The translations under genes and the position numbers were made by a program. Positions 22,626-36,000 of a stretch of 64,000 bases of DNA are shown piece by piece. Source of the stretch: Marsupella aquatica. Lineage: Eukaryota; Marchantiophyta. Position 1 is the stretch's first letter. The number at the start of each line of letters is the position of its first letter. Location: the NCBI GenBank assembly GCA_973895155.1, contig OZ316895.1:14508001-14572000 (forward strand), given 5' to 3'. A model generated the notes under the pieces. That model saw only the letters and a program-made list of their open reading frames with translations. It was not told where the DNA came from and did no database searches.

Positions 22626-25600
22626 ACAGTGGGCAAGAATGCTCTTCATGCTCAACCAGCTCTCTCACTCTTGCTCGACTATCCTGCAAGCTCCATAGTA
22701 CTTCATGCCACATAGCGCTGCAAAGTTGATCTGATGTGGAATGAACCATGGTTTGCGCCGTGAAGGAGTATGTGACTCCCACTACCACTGTCCCAAGTCA
22801 TCCAGCATCTCCGAAGAGAAAGTGACAAAGCAACATCCATCACTTGTACTTCCCACCCCGCCCGGCTCCCATCTACTCAGTCTGCTCAACTCCTCCAGGA
22901 GCTCCAATTAATCTTGTCACCAAAAGGCTGAAGCGCCATTGCACAAATCAAGAATTGGCACCAGAATAATCCCCGATCACAGCGCCCTTCCAATAGTGCA
23001 ATCTCTCTCAGCAAAAGCAAACTCACACTCAAAGCAACGAGGCTACACTAGCAATAGCCAAAATCCTCTTCCATTGCGAGCTCCCCATCTCCACCGCAAG
23101 CTTCCATGCTCTCCGCAGTCGACTGATAATTGAGTTCAGTAAAAGCAAATACCAATAAACCCTAACCTTCCACAACTCTCTCAGTCCACGCGAAGACACT
23201 CCTGAGCTACCTTAAAAGTGCCTCCATAATCCAAAAAAAACCAAGGAGGCCCACCTTCTCACAACCACCCTGCAATTTCATGAACTTTGTTTCTCCACAG
23301 TCCTTATGCCAAAACCTTCTTTGACGCGTCCGCCTTAAAGCACATCCTCAAGCGATCCTGCAGCAATTGTCCGAATCATTGATAGACAACAAAATGTTCT
23401 TCCACAGCCTACGGCAAATCCATGTGCAACCGCAGATAAACCCCACACCCTGCATCCTTCAGCTCACACAGCTCCCGTAGCTTCGCCCAGCACCCCCCTA
23501 CCGGGGGTTCAACTCATCTATGAATTAATTATTCCTCTTTAGAATTGGGATTAATTTTTATGAACCACTTTAACGAAATAATATGTGGTTTGGATGCTTG
23601 TGCCCTCTCCTCACTGCTCATGGACTTATAAAGCCCTCCCCACATGTCATTTTTCTATTAGACAACTCTTTAGCTTCTAAAAGATTGTGGATCCCTTGCA
23701 AAAGAGTGGTGGGCGTTAGTTTCATGTTTCTCCAATAAGGAAATGTCATCACGGATGTCAACCATCTTGCACTTGAAGCAAAACCTAGTGGAAAGGAAAT
23801 GTCCAGTCAAGTCAGGTAGGGTCATGCATTGTGTGGGTTGTTGACCATTTGTCATAAGGGCAAGCAACAGAGGGATGCAAGTTGCTATGAGTGTGTCCAA
23901 AAGGAGGTGAAGGTGGTGCAAGGGAGGGGTGAGACAGGTTAGGGTTTGTGATAAATTTTTCTCTTTTTCCCTGGCCATTTCCCTGGCCATTTACAATCTC
24001 CCTTTGCCTCCATCTCCCTTTCTCTCGCTGTGACTTGTTGCACCAGGTATGGTTTGCGGCCAAGTCTGCCCCGGTCGGAAACATTTTAGCCTTAGAAAAT
24101 TAGTAGATCACTAGTTTAGCAGAACAACTAAGTTAGAAACATGTTTTGTGAGTCAGAATAGTGTAAGAGTTGAGCTTAGGTGGCAGAGTAGTACAAAAGC
24201 CCTGGAATATTGGGGTGGATCTCATTTTTTGTCAATAATTAATTTTTGGTGAAGGAAGTAGACATTCTTGTGTTGAGCCACATGGATAGATCAGGGGATA
24301 GATAATGTGTAATCAGCCTAGTGGGAGTTGTTATCTATGATTTCCTATTTAATAGGGAGTAGGCCCTCTACAACATCCAATCCCATGATTTCTTTCTTGT
24401 CTTTTTATTCACAAAATGCAATCTGGGTGGATGGAGAGGAGAGTAGGAACAAGGGCAAGAGTTAAGCAGTGGAGAAGGAATTGAAGAGGGATGGATTACC
24501 GGACCCTCCTGGTTCTGTGAAATCTTGTGAGCAACTCACCACTTCTTTCTTCTCACACTCTTGCCCCAACATTTTCCCTACTCTCCCCTGCCTGTTCTCT
24601 ACCCTCCACGCACCCCCAATGAAACCAAGCAGGTCCTTAAAAGGGGGATGGATGTCAACAGTCCACGAGATACTGTAGTCAAGTTACTCCCTGGACCAAC
24701 AACTTAACTGAAGGAGGGAGTTCATGCAAAGGGTTCTATCATGGCAGACTGTACTACTGGAAAGCACCACCTGCTCCTGACAGTAAACCAGTTGATGGTT
24801 GTATATAGCACACTTCCAAAGAATAATATATACCAAACCAGGAGATAGGATCCCCAAGGCAGGTGACCCAATAAACAGAAGGGAAAAGCAATACAAAGGC
24901 TAAAGAGTTGAAAACATGAGAGCCCCACAACTGCAAACTAAAACCCTTCTGAGTGGCCAACTGAAAAACTAGTAAGCTTTGGCGTAAATTGCATGGAGGG
25001 TCACAATAAGGCTAATATTGAGGACAACCAGGCACAGCTATTGAAGTTTGCAAAGAGGATTCGGATCTAATGGCCTGGGAGGCTTCCCGCTAATGACATT
25101 TTCATAAAGAGACCATGAGAAAAAAAGCATGAGAACGATCCCATATTATAGTGTTTAGATAGATGGCTCAGTCTCATATAAAAGTGTGTCAACCTTCTCT
25201 CCAGGTTTATTGAGGACTTGAACATACTGGAGGTAAGCGTTATTGCCCTAGACCACCAAGAAGTACCGGACCTCCTTTCTAAACACAAAAAATCGAGATA
25301 ATTAGCAAATACTTCCATGAACATGATCGAGTACTACTCTGCAACGATAGACAAGGACTAATACGCAAGTTTCTGTGCTCTGAGCTAATTACCACCATTG
25401 AAGACCAACTACTTTACACTGGGCCCCTGTGGAAGCAGGAAACATATTTGAGATAAGGTTCTTGTCTGTTGAAGTACGTTCATGAAACCCTTTGCCATGA
25501 ATTTCCAGTCTAATTGATCATTTTCACGATACAAGCAATTACGACAGGCGACAAGAATATGGTTCAGTTCGTCCTAGTCCTTGCGTACACTTTATAAGCT

Positions 25601-26200
25601 CTCAATGAAGTGATTTGAAATGCCCGACTGTATGAAAATGCGTCCAAGGTGAGGAGATGAACTTTCATTGGTATTTAAAAAATGGCCAGGGAAGGCCCAC
25701 ACAGACCACTGGATGAACGCATGTGAAAATGAGTCCAATGTGAGGAAACGAGTCTTCACTGATATTTAAAAGTAGTCGGGACAGGTCCATGCAGACTACT
25801 GAATGACTACAGCAATGTAAAGTTCCATTACAGTACACTGTTCAGAGAAGTTGTTGGCGTACCTTGTGATGTCCTCTGCCCTCAGCATTGAAAGTTGCCA
25901 TCAGTGGAAACCAGGTCAGGAATACAGAGAGGCACCGGCTCAGGACGTAGATTTATAGCTCATTTCTCCACCGGCTTTTACAGGTTGAATTAATTAGAGT
26001 CCATAAAAAAGCAGCCAACGATTGATTTATCCCATCGGAGCTGCAATGAGCTGAGCCCACAGAACTTGCAGGTACTCTAATCTTTCGGATCACTGGCATT
26101 TGGGGAAAGTTACAATATTGCAGAGTAACTTATGGTAAAACAAACTAGTCACGAGGATGTGTCAAACAGGTTACCAACTAGATCTATTGCCGATTATAAA
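22626..26200. other. Intergenic repeats and unique DNA, no gene recognised
   Basis: Contains the third copy of the dispersed repeat (about 23515-23740) and a two-unit duplication of about 110 bp (about 25620-25810, sharing 'gaaaatg.gtccaa.gtgagga.a.ga.ctt.a.tg.tatttaaaa' and 'cag.ccactgga/actactgaatga'). Open frames near 23.7-24.1 and 24.7-25.3 kb lack domains. Confidence 0.4.
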
Positions 26201-26214
26201 AATGAATGCAAATG

Positions 26215-26465
26215 GTGGCCCTCTCTCCTTGAATTCCCTCGCCCCAAATTGGAACCATTTGGACTTAGATAAAGAGTGGCGAACAGAATACTGAATTCAC
26301 ATGGTGGTCCTCACCCATTCGTACGCCGTGCTCCAAATTAGGAGCCTTTGCGATTAAACCAAAAGTGCTGACTAAAAAGTCGTGGTCCTCCACATTGACT
26401 TCCTCCAAATTGGGAGCTTTTGCAGTCATACCACGAGTCTCAATATATTCTCAGCTCATCTATAT
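26215..26465 (-). repeat. Decayed copies of the biotin-synthase C-terminal coding end
   Basis: Three blocks contain CCAAATTGGGAGC-like sequence at about 26243, 26333 and 26405, matching the intact gene at about 26535. Read on the minus strand, two of them give AKAPNLEEVNVEDHD and GLIAKAPNLEHG, close to GLIPKAPNFEQGK at the true C-terminus. The two nearest copies are in one open frame with each other. Each is cut off from the gene by the gene's own stop codon, so they look like serial partial duplications of the 3' end. Confidence 0.65.
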
Positions 26466-26521
26466 ACATCAACAGCTATATTATAACTTGAAAATTTGAT
26501 TCAGGGAGTGTTCCCTTCCAT

Positions 26522-27808
26522 TCACTTGCCTTGCTCAAAATTGGGAGCCTTTGGAATCAGACCAAGGATCTCAAACATTTGCTGATCTGCATCCGAGTCA
26601 TTATTCGGAGTGGTAAGAAGCTTTTCACCAGTAAAGATGGAGTTGGCACCTGCTAAGAAACACAAAGCCTGCTCCGGCTGAGAGAAGTTGACACGGCCAG
26701 CAGACAACCGAACCATAGCATTGGGCATCACAATCCGCGCTGTTGCAATCATCCGAATCATCTCCCAAATTTCAACTGGTTTTTGTTTCTCCAATGGGGT
26801 CCCTTTCACAGCTAGAAGGGCATTCACGGGTACACTCTCGGGATGCTCTGGAAGCGTGGCCAAAGTATGCAGCAAGCCCACCCTGTCCTCAGCAGCCTCT
26901 CCCATTCCAATGATTCCGCCTGAGCAAACACTGATACCAGCTTCACGTACCAACTCCAGGGTCTTGAGGCGTTCATCATAACTTCTAGAAGTTATGATGT
27001 TTGGGTAGTACTCCCTTGATGTATCCAAGTTGTGATTGTACGCCGTAAGGCCAGCATCCTTCAATTGCTGTGCCTGCTTCTCCTCCAACATTCCCAATGT
27101 GCAGCACACTTCCATACCCATTCCTCGAATTTGCTTCACATAGCCCAAAACCTGATTGAAATTGGTACTTCTTCCCACGGTGTCCCTCCAAGCTGCCCCC
27201 ATGCAAAATCTCGTACTTCCTGCCTCCTTAGCATTCTGGGCAGCTTCCAGGACGACGTCTTTGCTGAGCATCTTCTGGGCCTTGACTTCAGTATCATAGC
27301 GAGATGACTGGGGACAATAAGCGCAATCTTCCGAGCATCCGCCTGTTTTGATGGACAGCAGAGTGCACTGCTGGACTTCTCTGAACCGATGAGCATGCCT
27401 GTGCACTTGCGCGCCGTGGAAGAGAAGATCCATGAGCGGCGAGTCGTAGACGGCCTGAATCTCTTCTCGCTTCCAGTTGTTCCTGGGGCCATCTCTAATG
27501 GCGGCCTCCGCTGCAACGCTAGCAGCGGAAGAATATTGAAGGGCAGCAGCAGCAAAGCCACCTGCAGAAGCTGACCAACGCGAAGTAGCGGGTGCTGAGT
27601 CGCTTGAAACGGATTCTTCTACTGCAGCAGCAGCCTGCTCACGAGCAGCTGTGGACGTTGTCACAGGTGAGCAGCAAATCCGGCTCCACGAGACAATGGG
27701 AGGGGCAGAGACAGCATCCGAAACAATTGGTGCTGCTTTGGGAACGGGAAAGAAAGAGAGCCTGCTCACAGCTCTTCTCCAGGCCATTTCTCCTCCCTTC
27801 CTCCCCAC
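26522..27808 (-). CDS. BIO2: Biotin synthase
   Basis: Radical-SAM enzyme that inserts sulfur into dethiobiotin, the last step of biotin synthesis, in mitochondria of plants. The 428-residue frame is intact. The radical [4Fe-4S] motif is C158-x3-C162-x2-C165 (within GGCSEDCAYCPQSSR). The [2Fe-2S] sulfur-donor ligands are in place: RFCMGAAW (C202), EVCCTLG (C235 or C236), SVCSGG (C295) and the Arg of MVRLSAGR (R367). The YNHNLDTS substrate/SAM block is at 257-264. About 105 residues precede the conserved core (the bacterial enzyme begins near residue 115 here); their Ser/Ala/Arg-rich composition fits a mitochondrial transit peptide. Start at Met1 or Met8 (MAWRRAV) is undecided. There is no intron, which is notable for a plant nuclear gene of this family. 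Decayed copies of its C-terminus lie just downstream. Confidence 0.97.
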   Translation of the reverse strand: MGRKGGEMAWRRAVSRLSFFPVPKAAPIVSDAVSAPPIVSWSRICCSPVTTSTAAREQAAAAVEESVSSDSAPATSRWSASAGGFAAAALQYSSAASVAAEAAIRDGPRNNWKREEIQAVYDSPLMDLLFHGAQVHRHAHRFREVQQCTLLSIKTGGCSEDCAYCPQSSRYDTEVKAQKMLSKDVVLEAAQNAKEAGSTRFCMGAAWRDTVGRSTNFNQVLGYVKQIRGMGMEVCCTLGMLEEKQAQQLKDAGLTAYNHNLDTSREYYPNIITSRSYDERLKTLELVREAGISVCSGGIIGMGEAAEDRVGLLHTLATLPEHPESVPVNALLAVKGTPLEKQKPVEIWEMIRMIATARIVMPNAMVRLSAGRVNFSQPEQALCFLAGANSIFTGEKLLTTPNNDSDADQQMFEILGLIPKAPNFEQGK

Positions 27809-30050
27809 CTGTCAGTCAGTCAGTCAGTACGAAATCCACCGTAGAACAATGCGGGCGGAGGACTGTGCCTGACTTCGGGCCCCCGTCACTCCCAGGCAAC
27901 CTCCGGTCGATATTCTTTCGCAAAAACACTACTAAATTGTGGCCTAATGTTGCTCTTCTGCGTGAGGGTTTCCTCGCATCTCACTCTCTCACCACCATAG
28001 CCGAAACTATCAGGGACCTCCCACAGCTACGCACCCTGTTCTGCTCTGCGCTTGGATGCTCCTCTACCTACTCCTGTTTCTACTCTCCAGCCGGCACAGG
28101 AATGCTAGCACAGCAGCAGTGCATGCTGTTTTCTCTAATATGACGCAGGTTCAACTTTGTCCCTTCTCAAATGCAGTATATTCTAAATTACAGAACTGTA
28201 CTGTATCGTTTGAAGATATACAAACTCTTTACAAAAAGGGGCCAAACAGAGTAAAAAAACAAACAAAAGAGGCCCCCTTGAAGATATGCAAACTTAAAAA
28301 AAAACAAGGGCCAAACCTGCGATACAGTACAGTACTGTATTGCAGGCGGCAAAAAACTACACCGTATTCAATCAGTCGTCAACCGAGAGGACAGCCAACC
28401 CTTCATATGATACAAGCATACAACAGTGCTTCTATGCGGGCAGGTACACTGGCTGGCTCTTGCTCGCGTCGATGGCGGGTCGTCATCGTTGGCGACACAG
28501 ATATTTCTCGTGGGCCCCTTGCTCGGCGCTGCTTGCATGGCTCGTATGGCTCGGACTTCAGGGGGCTTCGTCTCATGACCAAAATGGCAGAATGTGTAGA
28601 CATGTTCTGCCACTGCAAAATTGGCGGAATTCCATCAAATTTATGGAGGGCTGGAGGTTGAGGCAGCCGGAGCCCGGGGAATCAAATTGGACGATGGACG
28701 GACGGACGGACCAATGAACGGACCCCACTCTCAGACCGCAATTTGGTCCATATCAGCCACGGGAGTATCATGTCTCTCTCAGTGCCGTTCGAATCCGCTT
28801 CCCGACGCGATGGCGACGACAAAGATCGGAGCTCATTATGATGTCTGCCAATGGAAGAATTGATTCATCAATCTATTGAGCACAGTCTTGTCGCAGGTGC
28901 GAAATCGAATTTGCGAGTCCCAATGTATTTGCACGAAACTACCAGTACTTCCTGACTGGATTGATGCAGGGATCGCGACTTTGCCTCTGCATTCTGCAAC
29001 ACTCTGATTGCAGAAACTGCTGAAAGATCGAAGTCCCCATCATCTTTGCTCAAGATATGTGGGTTGAGCAGTGAGAGCAGATCGCAGATCCAACTCGGTT
29101 GTGAGTATTTAGTAGAGAACATCAGAAACTCAACTCAAAGGTGCGTGTCAAGATTGGAATTGGGATACTGAAATCGAATGAAGGTCATTTTCAGTAGCGG
29201 CCACGGGAAGCTCACCTGAAGTGTGCGCCGTTTTGAGCGGAGGAAATCGGAAACTCGAGTCGAGTGTGCGTCTGATTAGTAGAAGGGCTGGCAGGTCGAT
29301 CAGCTAAATGGTTGACAATCCACTCGAAAGGTTTCGAGCATTTTTTCAGCAGCTTGATCCCGATTGCTTGAATTTTGGCGTGACTTTGGGTTGGAGTAGC
29401 TCTGGATCTGTAACGAGTTTGTTCACTTGGACACGCAATTAAATTGTGCGATCGACAAAGGAACAAGCGGTGGAGTTGAGACTTTCAAACGGAGTACTGT
29501 TCTTTGAGAATGAGATCGTGTGAGGAGCCATCCAAGAATCTGTGTAACACGGGGTAGCGAACAGGACAGGGGCACGTATGGAACAAAGCTCGAAGACTGA
29601 ATCTCTCTTATGTTGCTGTGATGTGCGTTCCTCAATGGAGCTAACTTGAAAACAACCAACTGTAAACTTTTATTAAGTAAAGATATACGACTGGTCTGTT
29701 TGTGAGGACAAACTCTCAGCTGTTTTTTCAGTTACGAGAAATCTAGCGACAGCCTGACTGGAAAATCCTTACTTTCATCTCAGTGATCTACGATTTCCCA
29801 GCCTCTGATGTGTAATACTTCGTGGTTTGAAACAATATCAAAAGTGCAAACAAGAACACATTTTACCAAATCAGTCAGGCCAGTCAGTAACAACTGGCCT
29901 ACACGAGAGCTGATGCCACCTCAATGCCAGAGGTCAAACCCATTTTAATGTTACGGGCAGTACTGCTGACTCTGGTTGATTTTGCCTCAGAGTCGAAGTT
30001 GAGCTATCATGTGTTTCTATCTGCAACATCGTTGTACAGTTTGATGGTGC
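27809..30050. other. Intergenic between BIO2 and the REC8-like gene
   Basis: The first few hundred bases are the BIO2 leader and promoter on the minus strand; a (CAGT)n tract lies at about 27812-27828. A short GGAC tandem run occurs near 28695-28712. Palindromic GTACTGTA words occur at 28327-28340. The right end is the 3' flank of the REC8-like gene. No further gene recognised. Confidence 0.4.
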
Positions 30051-33000
30051 TTAAAGATATGGGCCTCGACTTAAACGAATGTCTCCATAAGGTACATCTT
30101 GAGAGACTTCGAGATAGTTATTCGACCTCAGCGCTGCATATGTGCACAATGGAAACGATTAGGTGCGAATTTCTCTTTTTATCTGACAAAAATGACATGA
30201 AAAATTGCCGTTCTGGATATCGACTCAAAATAAAGATCTGGAAACTTTTGAGTATTTCATCCTGTTATGGTGAAAAGACACCGATGGATAGGGGAGACCG
30301 GTCAGGACGGTGATCATTTCTAATTGACGAAGTTGTGTGCACATTACTGAAACGAACAGACTGCGTCAGCAAGGGTGCCTAAACAGTTCGTTCGTAGGGT
30401 ATGGGAAGAAACAAAACCATGCAACCAGAATTGGAGAACTTTGATATTCGTAATTCGGGAAAAAAACTTACGGTAGCTACTCCAGAAAGTATAGGACTGG
30501 TAAAGTATAGAGCACGCCGTGAACCATCATAAGGACTTGCAGACATGATGTCATCAATGACTCAAAACGATGTTCACACATTCAAAACATATAGTACTAT
30601 TCCAAGGAAAACATATAGTACTATAAATGTAGTACAGGTGGAGTTTTACCCAGTATGTGATAGAACAATTTCGCTGCTTCTGATCGATCCATTCCTTGCA
30701 CAAGGTCGTCTAATGACTGATACTCCTTGCACCGCGCACCTAATTCGTTGAAGTTCTGACGTAAACATCTTTGTTCATGACAGGTGCACAATTAAATCAT
30801 TTATTTGATCTGCATTACTCTCGGCCTTGATTGTTATATCATTGATATACTAATGACTCTCTAAGGCTAGAACTGTCTCTTGTCTCGTCTCCTGGTCCCA
30901 GCCGATTTTCAGTTTAGAAAGGCAACTTTTTCGAATTAATGTGACCGGATGTTCCCGCGGACGCATGTTAATTCATCTTCACAAACTTCCATCTCCACCT
31001 ACAGATGATGGGCTGGCTTTGCATCTAGGCTGGTCAGGTGTACTGTTCGCGGGATTGTTCGATGACTTGAATAACGGATTGCATCTATTGTTTACATGTC
31101 GTTAAAAGGAAGAAAGTCTTTATAATCACTCACTGAAGAACTGTTAGAGAGACGTTGTTGAGGCTCCCGTCCTGCTTTCCTGATCCAAGTTGGGCGGAAG
31201 CAGCAGTTTCTTCTGCAAGATCTGCGTTACGAGCGGGTCGCATACGTCAGTAGGCAAGAGTTCGTCGAAATCCTCGCTGCTCAAAGCCAGTGACTGAGTT
31301 GGACAAGACCTAATTAGAAGGGAAGTTGACAATCTGCGGTCGTCGAACTACAAACTTCATATGTATTCTCTAGGTTTGGCCTTCATCGGAGGACATTCCT
31401 GGCCAAGTAAACTGACTCGTGCAAGTCTTCTTTTACTAAGCGACTAAGCGACAGATAGAAATCTTGGATTCTACTGTTAAACCTTATGCGACTGGTTTGT
31501 ATGAGTAGCAGTAACGATGACCTTCTCATTGGCAGTCTTACCAAATTGAGTCAAAGATCCTCGTAGCGTTCCTCTCAAGTTTGAAAAGTAGGCCGAGCTG
31601 CCAAGAGCATCGGGCACAGGCATGTCGTTTTCGGCGAAGTAATTATCTGCCGGAAAATCGCCTAAGCCAATCGCAGGGGAGGACAGGCGTGCTTTTACAA
31701 ATCTGTGACGCAGAACCAATAACGACTTAATTAGCAGGTGAATGATTAACTCTGGTGCTGACTGCAATTCTTCAAGCTTGACTTGAATATAAATGTTTTG
31801 CAGGTTACTCATGAAATGGATTTTGTTCATAGTCCAAACTTCAAGAAGTTCTCCATGCTAAATTTCTTTCAGATGCATACATGTGTAAGGACAATGTATC
31901 CACGAACACTTCAAATTTCCCGAGCTATATCCTGTCGTCGACGATGAACGACATACCTTCCCGATCCACCAGTGGAAGGCTCGACCTCGACATCAAATGG
32001 AAGTTTTCCGGAGCCAGGTGTAGACACAGAGCGCTTTGGCCTCCCACCAGCATTTGTTCCAAATTGTCCTACACAACGAGCCAGAAACCATGACAACTGT
32101 AATGATAACGGATTCTACTGGGAAGGTTGGACATTCTTTGCTGACGAGTGCCAAGTTAGTGCTAAGTTATACACAGTATTTATAACACTGAATCTCCTCA
32201 TTGACTTTGCGATGCCGGAGGCTCCGATGATGATTTTGTCGCTTTTAGAGCAAGAAATATATATATGGGTTGGATGGAGCTTCAACGAAGTGCATACTCG
32301 GAGTCTGTCGTTCGTCCTAATTAATGATATACATTCAGTCGCTAATTATAACCATGCTACTCGGAAGGTAAAACAGCACATATTAAAATCGACCTTACAC
32401 ATCTACCATAATTGATGAATCTCCATCCCTAATGTGAGCTCACGAATCTCAAACCCTGTTTCAATTCAGCAACTATATTTATAAGTTTAAGTAGAAGCAC
32501 TGCTACTGGAGATTTTAGTCAGCGTTCACGATCGATTCTTCTGATTGATTTCTTACCGGATAGGCTGGGAGTGAGCCCAAGCTGGCTGCCCCCAAAATGA
32601 TCTTCACTTCCTGGACTGGGGCTTCGAAGTGCTCCCCGCAGCTTCTCAACAGAACCGTGGTCTCTAACATGAAGCTGACCCTGCATATCCGGGTTCCATA
32701 GATTCAGAACGTACCGCTGCACATTGCCAGCTCGGCTAGGACAGCTATGAAGTGGGGGATGAACTGCGATCACTCAGTGCAGTGTTTAATGTCAAGCCTA
32801 AGTCAAGAATCGACAAAATGGTAAGAAAGACTGTCTGTGAACGTAGAGTTATCAGTGAGCTGGCTCGATCGCCTAAACGGTGACTCTTCTTGTTTATGTG
32901 ATTGTGACAGATCAATAGTACATGATTACAAAATTTGCTATTTAACTTGTGTTACTCTGGTGAAGTAGAAAAGGTTACAAAAGAATTTGTCTCGACCTGA

Positions 33001-36000
33001 CAATCAAAATCCTGATAAAGAATCCGGAGACCTAACATGATCAAACTGTCAGTGACGAAAGTCGACCGTTGTCCGTCTGTGTATAGCTAAGAATCTCGGT
33101 GGACCGTAGTATGATTGAACAGAAAGAATCACCAGCTAACCATGAAAGGTGCTCTCGAACACGATTGTCGGAGATCTAACTTGACTTACAGAGGGAAAGT
33201 GTTCCACAGAATCCTGAGTATCTCGAGTTTTGGAATTGCCACCGTTCTCAGTTGGGACCTCTTGAGGTTTTTCGACATCGGGTTCAACATTCGCACGGGT
33301 TTCTGAAGAAGAAACTAAGTGGAATTCTCGTTCTGGCTGGCCATCGGAAGGATCTGAACATGATTTCGAATGAATGCCCTGTACCGAGGTGCCAGGAAGC
33401 AAGGGCAATGCTTTACGGCTTCTCAGGTCTCGAAAATGACGGTCTCCTGCGGCTCAAATTCAACTCTGTCAATCATAATTTAAGGCAATGCATTCCAAAC
33501 AGTCACAGGTTGATACATCCACATACGAACGGAAATCCTATAAGAACGCAAAACCTACGTCCAGTACGTGTAGGATATGGCTAGCTAACATATGGAGATA
33601 ATCGGTACATAATTTAGGACGAGGGCAAAGATCAGGGATCCTGTTGCCATGAATTACCTTCAGATTTTGCACCGATATCCATGTTCCATAAGTGTAGTAG
33701 ATCATCCGTCCACTCCGGTTCCAGCCCAGGAAAACAAGTCCAGTGAGACAGAGACGCTGAAGGCAGTCTGAAGAGCATCTCCACCCGTGATGCATCCGAA
33801 TTTTTTTTCTGAACATAACCATGGCATACAACGGAGAACATAAACTTGGGCGTGAATTACGAGCACCGATTAGGTAGTATAATGCAATCAAAAGTTTGCA
33901 TCCAGAAGCGCAGCGTCATGTTGCAGTTTCTGATGCAAAATGTGTTCTGGTTTTAATAGCGGAGCTCAAGTTAACTATAGCCGCTCAAGCTATGTAACTG
34001 TTGATTTAAGCTTGAAGTTTGTGAAATTGAAAAAACGTTCATCAGATTTGTTTTCATGACTGATTGATCGTGCCAACAAGAAAATTAAATAAACCGTAAG
34101 TAGGGTTTTTTGAGTCCTAGGTGGAAAAGATGATAACAACAGACATCCCGGTAGGCACTTGCCAGTAATTGTAGCTTAGCTACTGTCAGTTAGTAGTGAC
34201 TTGCTGCGGTCTTCCTGATGTACATTCTCACCTGGGCTGTTCCTCGTCCAATAATGTCTTCTCGGTCTCGAAGCCACGTCGCAAACACAGGTGCAGGAAT
34301 CTCCAAGCACTCGTCATGCACAATATTGTGTTTCGTTCGGACTTGTCGTTTTCTTTTTTTTTGGGTAGTAGCAGCAGTACCCGTGGTATCCTCTCTATGG
34401 TCGGGCTGCACGGTGGACCACGAATGTAGCATATCTATTAATTTGCACGCATGCATATTCGTGGCCCATTGCTGAGAAGCATTCAAGAAAACTCTATCTT
34501 CACGCTAACTCTGACAAGATTTACAATGGCGCCCCTGAAGTTCTCATTATTGTCAAGCTAATGAATGGTGAGGCCATAATAATTAACGACTCTTTCATAT
34601 GTAGACCGCAATTCAGCAGCTTGACAGAGTTGAATCTTGATCTGGATTTTATCCTAGTAAGCTTTTGAAGATTAAAAAAACTGGGCGATTAGCGCTTATA
34701 CTGTGGATGTAAATTTAGAATTTGGGGTATTAATTTAGGAAAGACTGATGACACACAGATTCCGGTCCAACAATTTCTTCTGGTTTCGAAGGATTTTTCT
34801 CCAGATCTGTTCTCGGATCTTGGTCTGGTTGCTGCTCCTGGCTTTCCGTTGAGTTAACCTGGATTTCAGCGCTCAGCGGAGCTTTGATTTCTTCTGCAAG
34901 ATCATGACCACTTTCAGAAGATGGCCAATGGTAAAACGTACCAGTTCATCGGAATGCTACAGACTAAATGCGACCTGTCCGTGCAACCAGTAGTCAAGAA
35001 ACTAAATTCATTGGTGATATATTATAATGAATTGATCGAGTATCATTTTGTGAAAGCTGAAATGAGAGATCGAGTATGGAAATACCCGAGAGCAGTATCT
35101 CTGGGAGAAGATCCAAATCCATTGGATCATGATCGGTTGCCGAAAGTCGTTCTTCCTCAAGAAGTTCCCTGGATTCGAATTAAGTTACATCTCAATCAGA
35201 GGACAAGCATGATTGAAAACTAGACTCAAGTCACTGAAACTTACAGAGCTTTAGAGATAGTAGTTCCTATTACAGTGCCGGATTACAGTGCAATGACTAG
35301 CGAGATTTACATGAAAGTGTGAACATTGTTGTCATTGAAGCTTGATAACATCTAATACGATTCAGTTGGATAGAGAAGAATAGCTCACGGACATGCTAAA
35401 GTCGCCAAATTGACCATTGGAACTGTTGTGGTTGTCGTCAAGAGTAATATCCACACTGTCGGCTACGATACAGACCAAACGTGATTTAAGTCAAGGCAGG
35501 TTTGTAGTGTAATAGACGCGTATAAACAGACTCAGCTGTGACTATTACTCCAAAAAATCACTTTCTAAGCTCATTTGGCAACATTGTAAACCCAGGTCCA
35601 CAGTCACCTGAAGTTTAAGGGGTGCTCACCTCGCAAATGATCCGGGCCAAGATAAACATTTTTGTCGAGGTCAACATCGGCCTCATACAGTTGCCGAGAA
35701 GAATTCTTAGGCTTGGTGACAATAACGTAGTCTTTGCTACGGAACTGATAGATGCTCAACACATTTAATGAAGCGAGTTGTCCATATACCACAAGCACAA
35801 GACGGATTAATTAGTACGCACCTCCAAAAAATTTAGAACACCATAGGAGCATAGCTTTTGCACGCGTTTGTTTAATAATATCGGAAGAAAGTATAAATTA
35901 TGCAAATTTGGGTAATAGGAGGCTATCCAGCGATCCGAAAAAGTTTTCTCACGGAGTCGCGATCAGAGCTGCGCCGGTCAGGAGTACTTGGGCGCATCAT

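Noticed and set aside
22079-25324. Minus-strand frames resembling decayed LINE tails (22079-22411, 24684-24960)
   Set aside because: Leu/Trp-rich, but no reverse transcriptase or zinc motif could be identified.
29924-30313. 129-residue plus-strand frame
   Set aside because: Opposite the last REC8 exon; its complement gives the kleisin C-terminus, so this strand is a shadow.
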